Shown here: in pieces, positions 30,453 through 37,307 of the stretch
Numbering within the stretch: position 1 is the stretch's first letter
How the letters are laid out: each line of letters begins with the position of its first letter
From: Chloroflexota bacterium
GTDB lineage: Bacteria > Chloroflexota > Limnocylindria > Limnocylindrales > CSP1-4
DNA length: 37,307 nucleotides
Assembly (NCBI GenBank): GCA_021783095.1
Contig: JAJXUG010000036.1
Location: forward strand, 1-37,307
Direction of reading: 5' to 3'
The notes under the pieces: model-generated
Databases searched by the model: none
What the model saw: only the letters and a program-made list of their open reading frames with translations
What the model was told of the DNA's origin: nothing
Position numbers and translations under genes: made by a program

Positions 30453-32074
30453 GTGGGTCCTCGGGCGAGGTCGCCCGCCTCGTCGCGGCAGCGGAGCCGA
30501 CGGCGCCCAAGCCCTTGCGCGGCCTGCTCTCGCGGCTTGCGGCCGTCGGGCTGCTCCGGGGCGCGGTGCGGGCGGGGGCGGCCGTGGACCCTGAGGCCCT
30601 CGCCGGCGTCGAGATCCGCTCGATCGCTTTCGACTCCCGCCGCGCAGGCCCGGGAGGGCTGTTCGCCGCCATCCCGGGCGCCCGCGCCGACGGCCACGCG
30701 TTCCTGCCCGCCGTCGCCGCCGCTGGTGCCGCCGCCGCGCTCGTCGAGCGCCCCAACCCCGAGCTCGCCCTCGCCCAGGTGATCGTCGCGGACGCTCGCC
30801 GGGCCCTCGCCTTCGCCGCCGCCTGGTGGTACGGCGACCCGAGCGAATCGCTGGCGATCGTGGGCGTCACCGGGACCGACGGCAAGACCACGACGTCGTT
30901 CTTGGCCGTGGCCGCCCTGGAGCGCGCGGGCATCGCGACCGGGCTCATTGGGACGGTCGAGACCAAGATCGGCTCGATCCGCGAGGCGAACCCCGAGCAC
31001 GTGACGACGCCGGAGGCGCCCGAGCTCCAGGCGACGCTGCGCGCGATCGCCGACGCCGGTGACCGGGCGGCGGTCGTGGAGACCACGTCGCACGGCCTCG
31101 CGCTGCACCGCGTGGAGGCGATCGCCTACGACGCGGCGGTGTTCACGAACCTCACGCACGAGCACCTCGAGCTCCACGGGACGTTCGAGGCGTACCGTGC
31201 CGCCAAGCTGTCCCTGTTCGAGCGCCTCATCGCGCAGCGGCCCGGCCAAGCGTGGCCCAGCGTCGGCATCGTCAACCGCGACGACCCGAGCGCGCCGTTC
31301 TTCGAGGGGGCCGCGCGCCAGGCCGGCGCCGCGCTCATGACCTACGGGACCGGCCCCGACGCCGACGTCCGCGGCTCGAACGTCGAGGAGGACCTGGCGC
31401 GCCTCCGCTTCGACGTCGCGGCCCCCGGCTGGTCCGGCCGCATCGCGCTGCGCCTCGCCGGCCAGTTCAACGTCCACAACGCGCTCGCGGTGGTCGCCCT
31501 CGGCCGGGCCCTCGGCCTCGACCCGGACGCCGTCCGCGAGGGGATCGAGGAGCTCCCGGGCGTCCCGGGGCGCATGCAGCGGATCGACGCCGGCCAGCCG
31601 TTCGGCGTCATCGTGGACTTCGCCCACAGCCCGGCCTCGCTCGACAAGGTGCTGGGCCTCCTCGGGCCGTCCGCGGCCGCTCGGGGGGGCGGCCTGATCG
31701 TCGTGTTCGGGTCTGCGGGGGAGCGCGACCGGGGCAAGCGCCCGATGATGGGCCGCGTGGCCGGCGAGCACTGCCGCCTGGTCGTGGTGGCTGACGAGGA
31801 CCCCAGGGGCGAGGACCCGGTCTCGATCCTCGAGGAGATCGGCGCCGGTGCCGAGGCGGCGGGGCGGCGGCGGGGCCGCGATCTGCTGCTCATCGCGGAC
31901 CGGCGGGCCGCCATCGCCGCTGCGCTCTCGCGGGCGCGCCCCGGCGACGTGGTCCTCCTCGCGGGGAAGGGGCACGAGCAGACCATCGAGTACGCGTCGG
32001 GGAACCTGCCCTGGAACGAGGCGGCGGTGGCGCGGGAGGTGCTCGCCGCGATGGGCTACGGGGAGGTGCGGTAG
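30449..32074 (+). CDS. murE: UDP-MurNAc-tripeptide synthetase MurE
   Basis: Cytosolic ATP-dependent Mur ligase adding the third amino acid to UDP-MurNAc-L-Ala-D-Glu. Total length is 541 residues. Domain 1 holds SIAFDSRRAGPGGLFAAIPG. Domain 2 has the ATP loop GVTGTDGKTTT, TTPEAPELQ, TSHGLALHR and FTNLTHEHLELHGTFEAY. Domain 3 has HSPASLDKVL and the specificity loop ADEDPRGEDP, where E. coli has SDNPRxEDP (DEDPR at 449-453). The Asn that contacts diaminopimelate is Asp here (EDPR), as I recall for the Lys-adding Thermotoga enzyme. The extra N-terminal segment of about 50 residues (1-50) is unusual. ATG 30449 overlaps the femX2 stop (ATGA). Confidence 0.95.
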   Translation: MSGSSGEVARLVAAAEPTAPKPLRGLLSRLAAVGLLRGAVRAGAAVDPEALAGVEIRSIAFDSRRAGPGGLFAAIPGARADGHAFLPAVAAAGAAAALVERPNPELALAQVIVADARRALAFAAAWWYGDPSESLAIVGVTGTDGKTTTSFLAVAALERAGIATGLIGTVETKIGSIREANPEHVTTPEAPELQATLRAIADAGDRAAVVETTSHGLALHRVEAIAYDAAVFTNLTHEHLELHGTFEAYRAAKLSLFERLIAQRPGQAWPSVGIVNRDDPSAPFFEGAARQAGAALMTYGTGPDADVRGSNVEEDLARLRFDVAAPGWSGRIALRLAGQFNVHNALAVVALGRALGLDPDAVREGIEELPGVPGRMQRIDAGQPFGVIVDFAHSPASLDKVLGLLGPSAAARGGGLIVVFGSAGERDRGKRPMMGRVAGEHCRLVVVADEDPRGEDPVSILEEIGAGAEAAGRRRGRDLLLIADRRAAIAAALSRARPGDVVLLAGKGHEQTIEYASGNLPWNEAAVAREVLAAMGYGEVR

Positions 32075-32076
32075 GC

Positions 32077-32793
32077 ATGCGCGGTTGCCTGTTCACCATC
32101 GTGCTCGCGTTGGTGGTGGTCGCCCTGATCGTGGTCGTCGGGCTGCCGGCCGTGGCCGCGGGCGTGCTCACCGCGGGCGTCCGCGCGGCCGGCCTCCAGG
32201 CCAACGACATCACCGTCAACGTCACGAGCGACCCGCCCTGGGACCTCGTCGGCCTCCGGGCTGACCGGGTGCGGGTCCGCGCCACCAGCGCCACTTTCCA
32301 CACACTCCAGATCGGCGCGCTCGACGTGACGCTCCAGGACGTGGTGCTCCTCGACCGGACCGCCGCTGGCGTCAACGGCCAGCTCACCGGCGTGACCGTC
32401 CCGAACATCGGCGGGCATCCGCTGGGCCTCGCCGTGATCACGCTGGGCGGGGGCGGCAGCGCGGTCACAGCGAGCACGACCGTCGCCGCCGTGGATGCCC
32501 AGACGCTCGTGGCGTCCGGGATCTCGAGCGCAACCGGCCTCACGCTGCCGATCACCGCGGTCCACCTGGCCGCGCCGAACAAGGTGATCGTCAAGGCGGC
32601 TGGGCTGACCGGGACCGCGACGCTGTCCGTGGACGCCGCTGGCAGCCTGGAGGCTGCCCTCCCCGGCGTCGGGCCGATCACCGTGCTCCGGGCGGGCGGG
32701 GACCTGCCGATCCGCCTGACCTCGGTGAGGGTCGACGCGTCCGGCGGACTCGTCCTCGCGGGCGTGCTCGCCGTCAGCCTGCTCGGGGGCTGA
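32077..32793 (+). CDS. LmeA-like (DUF2993) lipid-binding membrane protein
   Basis: The 238-residue protein has one N-terminal membrane anchor (about 4-27), then a beta-rich extracytoplasmic domain: GLQANDITVNVTSDPPWDLVGLRADRVRVRATSATF, then IGALDVTLQDVVL. This pattern of a strand-rich, AsmA/TULIP-like fold close to LmeA (DUF2993) is known from actinobacterial envelope proteins that bind phospholipids. GGGAGG at 32060-32065, inside the end of murE, serves as ribosome binding site. It is the last gene of the femX-murE operon. The family call is by pattern and moderately sure; the function here is unknown, and lipid handling at the envelope is an inference. Confidence 0.65.
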   Translation: MRGCLFTIVLALVVVALIVVVGLPAVAAGVLTAGVRAAGLQANDITVNVTSDPPWDLVGLRADRVRVRATSATFHTLQIGALDVTLQDVVLLDRTAAGVNGQLTGVTVPNIGGHPLGLAVITLGGGGSAVTASTTVAAVDAQTLVASGISSATGLTLPITAVHLAAPNKVIVKAAGLTGTATLSVDAAGSLEAALPGVGPITVLRAGGDLPIRLTSVRVDASGGLVLAGVLAVSLLGG

Positions 32794-32798
32794 GCAGC

Positions 32799-32818
32799 CC
32801 GGCCGCGACGTCGGCCGG
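32799..32818 (+). terminator. Hairpin after the femX-murE operon
   Basis: CCGGCCG (32799-32805) pairs with CGGCCGG (32812-32818) around a 6-nt loop, 5 nt after the stop of the last gene. No U-tract follows. Confidence 0.45.
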
Positions 32819-32965
32819 CGGCGCCAACGCGGTCCTCGGCCCGCTCGCGCAACGACGGCACCCGACCACCCGCGGCGCGGACCGCCGTCAAGGACGGGCC
32901 CTCGCGCGGCGCCGTCGCCACGGGCCAGCACGAACGGGGCCGTCGGGCGGTTCGAACCGGCGCGG

Positions 32966-32971
32966 TAGACT
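32966..32971 (+). promoter_or_regulatory. -10 element (TAGACT) for rel, leaderless spacing
   Basis: TAGACT ends 6 nt before the rel ATG and no ribosome binding site lies between. The rest of the gap from 32794 holds no gene I can support. Confidence 0.55.
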
Positions 32972-32977
32972 TTCCCG

Positions 32978-35269
32978 ATGGCCGACCCCGTCGTCCGCGA
33001 CCCTGAGACGCCCCTCGCCAAGCCGCCGCCCGCCCCGTCCTCGGGCCGACGCGGGACGCGGGAGGGCGAACCGGCCGCGCCCATCGAGGGGCAGGCACAT
33101 GCGCCGCGGCCTCGCAGCCGCCATGACCCCGAGGCGGCGAAGCGCCAGCTGCTCCAGACCCTCCGCACGCACCACCCGCAGGCCGATCTCAGCGTCGTGG
33201 AGCGCGCGTTCGCGCTCGCGCTCGAGGCCCACGCGGGCCAGGTCCGCGCGTCGGGCGAGCCCTACGTCACGCACCCGATCGCGTCGGCGCACATCCTCGC
33301 GGACCTCGGCATCGACCCCGTCGCCGTCGCAGCCGCGCTGCTCCACGACGTGCCGGAGGACACGGAGTACAGCCTCGCCGACGTCGAGGATGCGTTCGGC
33401 CCCGAGATCGCGCACCTCGTGGACGGCGTCACCAAGCTGTCCAAGTTCAGCACCCACAGCCACGAGCAGCAGCAGGCCGAGAACATCCGCAAGATGTTCC
33501 TCGCGATGGCGGACGACATCCGCGTCGTCCTGATCAAGCTCGCCGACCGGCTCCACAACATGCGCACGCTCGGCGCCCTCGGCGGGGACAAGCAGCAGCG
33601 CATCGCCCGCCAGACCATGGAGATCTACGCCCCGCTGGCGGAGCGCCTCGGCATCTGGCAGATCAAGTGGGAACTCGAGGACCTCTCGTTCAAGGCGCTC
33701 GAGCCCGAACGCTACCGGGAGCTCGCGAAGCTGCTCGACACCCGGCGCCAGGGCCGCGAGACCTACATCGAGCGGGCGATCGAGGAGCTCCGCCCGCGCC
33801 TCGCCGAGGCCGGGATCAAGGCCGACCTCCAGGGCCGCCCGAAGCACATCTACAGCATCTACAAGAAGATGCAGCGCAAGGGCGCCGAGTTCGGCGAGAT
33901 CTACGACGTCTACGCCATCCGGATCCTCGTGGACGAGATCCGCGACTGCTACGCGAGTCTGGGCATCGTCCACGCGCTCTGGCGCCCCATCCCCGGCCAG
34001 TTCGACGACTACATCGCCGTCCCGAAGAACAACCTCTACCAGTCGCTCCACACGGCGGTCATCGCCCTCGACGGCAAGCCCCTCGAGATCCAGATCCGCA
34101 CCCACGCGATGCACCAGGTCTCCGAGGTGGGGATCGCCGCGCACTGGCGGTACAAGGAGGGCTCGAAGGCCGAGCGGGACTACGACGCGAAGCTCGCGTG
34201 GCTGCGCCAGCTGATGGAGTGGCAGCGCGACGTCTCCGAGTCCGACGCGACCGAGTTCGTCGAGGGGATCAAGCTCGACATCTTCCAGGACCAGGTCTTC
34301 GTGTTCACGCCGCGCGGCGACGTGAAGGACCTGCCGGCCGGCGCGACGCCGCTCGACTTCGCCTACCGGATCCACACCGATATCGGCCACCGCACGATCG
34401 GCGCCAAGGTCAACAACCGCCTCGTGCCGCTTGACTACCGGCTCAAGAACGGCGACATCGTCGAGATCGTCACGACCAAGGGCGAGCACGGGCCGTCGCG
34501 CGACTGGCTCAACATCGTCCGTACCTCGCATGCGCGGGAGAAGATCCGGCAGTGGTTCAAGAAGAAGGACCGCGCCGAGAACATCGTCCACGGCCGCGAG
34601 GCGCTCGACCGCGAGCTCCGCCGCCTCGCCCGCACCAGTGCCCAGGCGGTCGGCCACGACAAGATCGCCGAGGTCGCCAAGAGCTACAACGCGGAGTCGC
34701 TCGACGACTTCTTCGCCGCCATCGGCTACGGCGCGGTGTCGGCCCAGCAGGTGGTCATCCGGCTGGGCGTCCTCGACGACGGGCAGGCCACGCTGCCGAC
34801 CGTCGCGCCGTCGCAGCCCGCGCGCACCGGCGGGGTCCGGGTCAAAGGGGTGGGCGACCTGCTGGTCAGGTTCGCCAAGTGCTGCCACCCCATCCCGGGC
34901 GACCCGATCCAGGGGTTCATCACCCGGGGCAAGGGCATCACCGTCCACCTGCGCACCTGCCCCACCGTGCTCAACGAGCGCGAGGTCACCCGCCTCATCG
35001 ACGTGGAGTGGGAGGCGGCCCCCGCCCAGACCTACCCGATCGCGGTCCGCGTCGAGGCGTACGACCGCACGGGGCTGTTATCGGACATCACGCAGGTCAT
35101 GGCAGGCGAGCGCGTGAACATCCTCGCCGCCACCGTGTCCGTGTCGCCCGACCACACGGCGCTCGTGACGATGACGCTCCAGGTGGCGTCCGTGGCGCAG
35201 CTCGCCAAGGTGATGAGCCGCGTGGAGCAGCTCAAGGACGTCCTCAACGTCCAGCGCGACCTGGGCTGA
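32978..35269 (+). CDS. rel: Rel/SpoT-family (p)ppGpp synthetase/hydrolase
   Basis: In this 763-residue long stringent-response enzyme the hydrolase domain is intact: YVTHPI (His), HDVPED with H123-D124 and E127-D128, and LADRLHNMRTL. The synthetase domain follows (YDVYAIRILVDEIRDCYASLG... YIAVPKNNLYQSLHT), then TGS (VFTPRGDVKDLPAGATPLDFAYRIH), a zinc-finger/helical region with KCCHPIPGD, and C-terminal ACT (YDRTGLLSDITQVMAGERVNI). The loop before DYIA reads PGQFDDY (F342-Y345), an acidic form like the EFDD of monofunctional RelA, not the RFKD of bifunctional Rel. The N-terminal 55 residues are Pro/Arg-rich. The ATG at 32978 is fixed by the -10 spacing. Confidence 0.95.
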   Translation: MADPVVRDPETPLAKPPPAPSSGRRGTREGEPAAPIEGQAHAPRPRSRHDPEAAKRQLLQTLRTHHPQADLSVVERAFALALEAHAGQVRASGEPYVTHPIASAHILADLGIDPVAVAAALLHDVPEDTEYSLADVEDAFGPEIAHLVDGVTKLSKFSTHSHEQQQAENIRKMFLAMADDIRVVLIKLADRLHNMRTLGALGGDKQQRIARQTMEIYAPLAERLGIWQIKWELEDLSFKALEPERYRELAKLLDTRRQGRETYIERAIEELRPRLAEAGIKADLQGRPKHIYSIYKKMQRKGAEFGEIYDVYAIRILVDEIRDCYASLGIVHALWRPIPGQFDDYIAVPKNNLYQSLHTAVIALDGKPLEIQIRTHAMHQVSEVGIAAHWRYKEGSKAERDYDAKLAWLRQLMEWQRDVSESDATEFVEGIKLDIFQDQVFVFTPRGDVKDLPAGATPLDFAYRIHTDIGHRTIGAKVNNRLVPLDYRLKNGDIVEIVTTKGEHGPSRDWLNIVRTSHAREKIRQWFKKKDRAENIVHGREALDRELRRLARTSAQAVGHDKIAEVAKSYNAESLDDFFAAIGYGAVSAQQVVIRLGVLDDGQATLPTVAPSQPARTGGVRVKGVGDLLVRFAKCCHPIPGDPIQGFITRGKGITVHLRTCPTVLNEREVTRLIDVEWEAAPAQTYPIAVRVEAYDRTGLLSDITQVMAGERVNILAATVSVSPDHTALVTMTLQVASVAQLAKVMSRVEQLKDVLNVQRDLG

Positions 35270-35296
35270 CGTCCTGGGCTGCCCTTCGCCGGGCAC

Positions 35297-36592
35297 CTAG
35301 CGCGGGCGAGCGCCCGCCGCGGATGCCGCCCCGACATGCTCGGGGGCCAAGACGGGTGCGATGCCCCGGGCGCGGATTCGCTGCAGCCAGGCGATCGCGC
35401 CCGCGCCCGTCAGGGCGCAGAGGACGCCAGCGGCGACGAGCGACGCGCTCACCGAGAAGCTCGACGCGAGCGAGCCCGCGAACACGCCGCCGATCGGCGT
35501 CGAGCCGGCGAAGACGGTCGTGTACACGCTCATCACCCGGCCGCGGTAGTCGTCCTCGACGTTGAGCTGGACAGTGGTGTTGGCGGTCGCGGCCATGCCG
35601 ATCGCGCCGAAGCCGATCAGCGCCATGGCGAACAGCGCCAGCACGAACGCCTGCGTGGCTGCGGCGGCGAGGAGGCCGACGCCGAGCACGAGCGACCCAG
35701 CGCCGATGATCATCGGCCGGGACCGGCCGGAGAACGCGATGAGCAGCGCGGCCGCGATCGAGCCCACGCCGGTTGACGCCATCAGGATCCCGAACCCGAG
35801 CGCGTCGGTGTGCAGCACGCTGTACGCGAAGGCCGGGATGACGACGCCGAAGTTCATGCCGAACGTGGAGGCGAGGCCGATCGTCACGATCGGCAGCATG
35901 AGCATCGGCGAGCGGCCCACGTAGCGCAGGCCGTCGGCGAGCGTCTCGCCCACGGCGCGCACGGTCGCCGGCCGGTGGTAGCGGGCGGGGGAGCGCAGGT
36001 CCTCGTCGCGCATGACGGCGTAGGCGACGATCACCGCGAGGAAGCTCAGGCCGTTGAGCAGGAACGCCACCGGGATGCCGAAGATGAAGATCGCGAATCC
36101 GGCGACGGAGGGCCCGATGATCCGGGCGCCGTTGAACATCGCGGAGTTGAGCGCCACGGCGTTCTGGATGTCGTCGCGGCCCACCATCTCCACGGCGAAC
36201 GCCTGGCGGGTGGGCATGTCCACGGCGTTCGTCACCCCGAGCAGCGTCGCGAGGACGAGGATGTGCCACACCTGCACGGTGCCCGACTGGGCCAGGGCGA
36301 ACAGGGCGAACGCCAGCAGCATCTGGACGGTCTGGGTCACGATCAGCGTCTTCCGCTTGGGCAGGGCGTCCGCGATGATCCCGCCGAACAGGCCCAGGAC
36401 CAGGACCGGCAGGAACTGGACGGCGGACAGCAGGCCGAGGACGAAGGGGTCGTTGGTGAGATTGAGGACCAGCCACGCCTGGGCGACGGTCTGCATCCAC
36501 GTGCCGACGAGCGACACGAACTGGCCGCCGAAGAACAGGCGGTAGTTGCGGTGGGCGAGCGCTCGAGAGCCGCTGCGCAGCCGGCCGCTCAT
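35297..36592 (-). CDS. Major facilitator superfamily exporter (EntS/MFS_3-like)
   Basis: In this 431-residue transporter about 12 membrane helices are evident. Signatures of the MFS_3/EntS group are NYRLFFGGQFVSLVGTWMQTVAQAWLVL at the N terminus, GGIIADALPKRKTLI for the loop 2-3 motif, and DMPTRQAFAVEMVGRDDIQNAVALNSAMFNGARIIGPSVAG in helices 4-5. It starts at ATG 36592, overlapping the merR stop (ATGA), so the pair is one operon and the pump is likely induced through MerR. The stop faces the rel 3' end; a 7-bp GC hairpin (35302-35308 with 35311-35317) falls inside its last codons. The substrate is unknown; small toxic compounds or a siderophore are usual for the family. Confidence 0.92.
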   Translation of the reverse strand: MSGRLRSGSRALAHRNYRLFFGGQFVSLVGTWMQTVAQAWLVLNLTNDPFVLGLLSAVQFLPVLVLGLFGGIIADALPKRKTLIVTQTVQMLLAFALFALAQSGTVQVWHILVLATLLGVTNAVDMPTRQAFAVEMVGRDDIQNAVALNSAMFNGARIIGPSVAGFAIFIFGIPVAFLLNGLSFLAVIVAYAVMRDEDLRSPARYHRPATVRAVGETLADGLRYVGRSPMLMLPIVTIGLASTFGMNFGVVIPAFAYSVLHTDALGFGILMASTGVGSIAAALLIAFSGRSRPMIIGAGSLVLGVGLLAAAATQAFVLALFAMALIGFGAIGMAATANTTVQLNVEDDYRGRVMSVYTTVFAGSTPIGGVFAGSLASSFSVSASLVAAGVLCALTGAGAIAWLQRIRARGIAPVLAPEHVGAASAAGARPR

Positions 36593-37116
36593 TGCCGGGC
36601 CTCCACGCTCGGCTCGGGGACGCCGGCGTGCGGCGCGTGGTCGGGCGAGCGCCCGGCCTCGAGGTCGGCGAGGTGGCCCTGCAGATGCGCCCGGCGGGCG
36701 GCGGCGTCAGCGATCATCGCGTCGACGCGGTCGCGCTTGCGGGCGAGGGTGGTGAGCTGACGGTCGATCCGGTCGATCGCGTCGGTGAGCGCGGAGCGCT
36801 GGCGGTCCGGGTCGCCGGCGCGGAACTGGACGCGGTTGCGCGACCGCGCCTGCTCGTCCTCGAGCATCTGGCCGATCTCGGCGAGCGAGAACCCGGCGTC
36901 GTTGCGGAGCGCGCCGATGAAGCGCAGGCGCTCGAGGTCGTCCGCGTCGTACAGGCGGTACGCACCCTCGGAGCGAGCCGCCGGCGCCAGCAGCCCCATC
37001 TCCTCGTAGTAGCGGATGGAGCGCGGGGTCAGGCCGGTCTCAGCGGCGACCTCCTGGATGCGCAGCAGCCTCGACTCGGTCCCGGGAGTGGCGGTGGAGG
37101 CGGCGTCATGACCCAT
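36589..37116 (-). CDS. MerR-family transcriptional regulator
   Basis: The 175-residue regulator has an N-terminal winged helix, LLRIQEVAAETGLTPRSIRYYEEMGLLAPAARSEGAYRLYDADDLERLRFIGALRNDAGFSLAEI, matching the MerR pattern of helix-turn-helix plus wing. The following dimerisation helix is long, with charged Arg/Glu/Asp heptads (about 95-150). It has no cysteines to bind metals, so it belongs to the small-molecule or multidrug-type branch. It reads away from an operator dyad at 37136-37159 that lies between its promoter hexamers, so autoregulation is expected. Confidence 0.92.
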   Translation of the reverse strand: MGHDAASTATPGTESRLLRIQEVAAETGLTPRSIRYYEEMGLLAPAARSEGAYRLYDADDLERLRFIGALRNDAGFSLAEIGQMLEDEQARSRNRVQFRAGDPDRQRSALTDAIDRIDRQLTTLARKRDRVDAMIADAAARRAHLQGHLADLEAGRSPDHAPHAGVPEPSVEARQ

Positions 37117-37125
37117 CAGCCGCCA

Positions 37126-37159
37126 AGTCTACCTTAACCTTGACGCGAACGTGAAGGTT
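37126..37159 (-). promoter_or_regulatory. merR-MFS promoter and MerR operator dyad
   Basis: On the minus strand a -35 TTCACG (37150-37155) and -10 TAGACT (37126-37131) are separated by 18 nt, longer than the optimal 17, as MerR-type promoters are. A dyad of 10-bp arms, AACCTTGACG (37136-37145) and CGTGAAGGTT (37150-37159), 9 of 10 positions paired with a 4-nt centre, overlaps the spacer and -35. This is where a MerR protein that twists the DNA is expected to bind. Confidence 0.7.
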
Positions 37160-37213
37160 CCAATCTGATCCTTCGCCTTCGCCCAGACGTGCCCCGACGC
37201 CGGACGTGCCCCA

Positions 37214-37307
37214 GCCCCTCCGCCCGGCCCCGGCCCGGCCCATCCGCCCGGCCCTCCGCCCGGGCCCCACCGCCCGGCCCCGGCCCGGCCCCTCCGCCCG
37301 GCCCCTC
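37214..37307. repeat. GC-rich tandem repeat with 50-bp period at the window edge
   Basis: The 22-bp blocks at 37220-37241 and 37270-37291 are identical, and neighbouring positions match at a 50-bp offset to the end of the window (nearly two copies). Only C and G with scattered T and A occur. A 50-bp period is not a multiple of three, so a coding role would cycle through frames. The sequence continues beyond the window. Confidence 0.65.

Noticed and set aside
35270..35320. A strong bidirectional terminator between rel and the MFS gene
   Set aside because: Only short GC hairpins are present (4 bp at 35281-35294; 7 bp at 35302-35317 inside the MFS coding end) and neither has a U-tract, so I did not annotate one.

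Overview
This is a 37.3 kb chromosomal window from a very GC-rich bacterium (roughly 70% GC or more by eye, with G/C-biased third codon positions and frequent GTG and TTG starts). The gene set points to a monoderm-like organism: there are no lipopolysaccharide or outer-membrane genes. It includes FemABX-type peptidoglycan branching enzymes, a stomatin/NfeD pair, a response regulator fused to a CpaE-type ATPase, a TrpB2-type tryptophan synthase and a short conserved zinc-ribbon gene. I infer Chloroflexota (a Limnocylindria/Ellin6529-like lineage) as most likely, with a deep actinobacterial lineage as the alternative. This assignment rests on general gene content, not on a marker-gene comparison.

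Layout. 1-450: start of a minus-strand Pro/Gln-rich gene that leaves the window and carries a 17-residue tandem repeat. 572-646: a tRNA with a CAT anticodon and a good intrinsic terminator. 872-5541: ftsH, an M20 dipeptidase and a stand-alone DnaB-C/RecA-fold ATPase. 5804-10375: pyrophosphatase, RNA 2',3'-cyclic phosphodiesterase, TrpB2, a zinc-ribbon protein, TyrA and a MutT-like hydrolase. 10431-13747: a membrane-quality operon of NfeD-type protease, stomatin-like protein and alpha/beta hydrolase. 13833-15005: REC-CpaE fusion. 15130-17999: comM-dprA.

18157-19594 is an intact insertion sequence, apparently of the ISNCY/IS1202 type, with about 50 bp inverted repeats and a perfect 16-bp target duplication. 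It lies between dprA and a surface CAP-domain gene. After a small unknown gene, the topA-xerC-murJ block follows. Next comes a tightly coupled peptidoglycan cassette, femX(double domain)-femX-murE-lmeA-like (27211-32793). A long Rel (p)ppGpp synthetase/hydrolase follows, then convergently a merR-MFS operon with a clear operator dyad, and finally a 50-bp GC-rich tandem repeat at the window edge.

How it fits together. The centre-right is a cell-envelope block: MurJ flips lipid II, three FemABX domains in two proteins can add bridge amino acids to the stem peptide, and MurE adds the third residue. MurE carries an EDPR rather than DNPR specificity motif, consistent with a non-diaminopimelate third residue whose side chain could be branched. 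Overlapping start/stop codons (ATGA, GTGA, TGATG) link xerC to murJ and femX1 to femX2 to murE. A recurring signal across the window is a TANNNT-like -10 hexamer only 6-8 nt before the start codon (4426, 5804, 8821, 15130, 32978 and a 28-codon upstream ORF at 27134), which suggests that leaderless transcripts are common here. No CRISPR array, phage module or recognised defence island was seen. The items I find most worth following are the femX-femX-murE cassette with its leaderless upstream ORF, the Rel protein that combines an intact hydrolase site with an acidic FDDY synthetase motif, and the IS inserted into a 16-bp tandem repeat.
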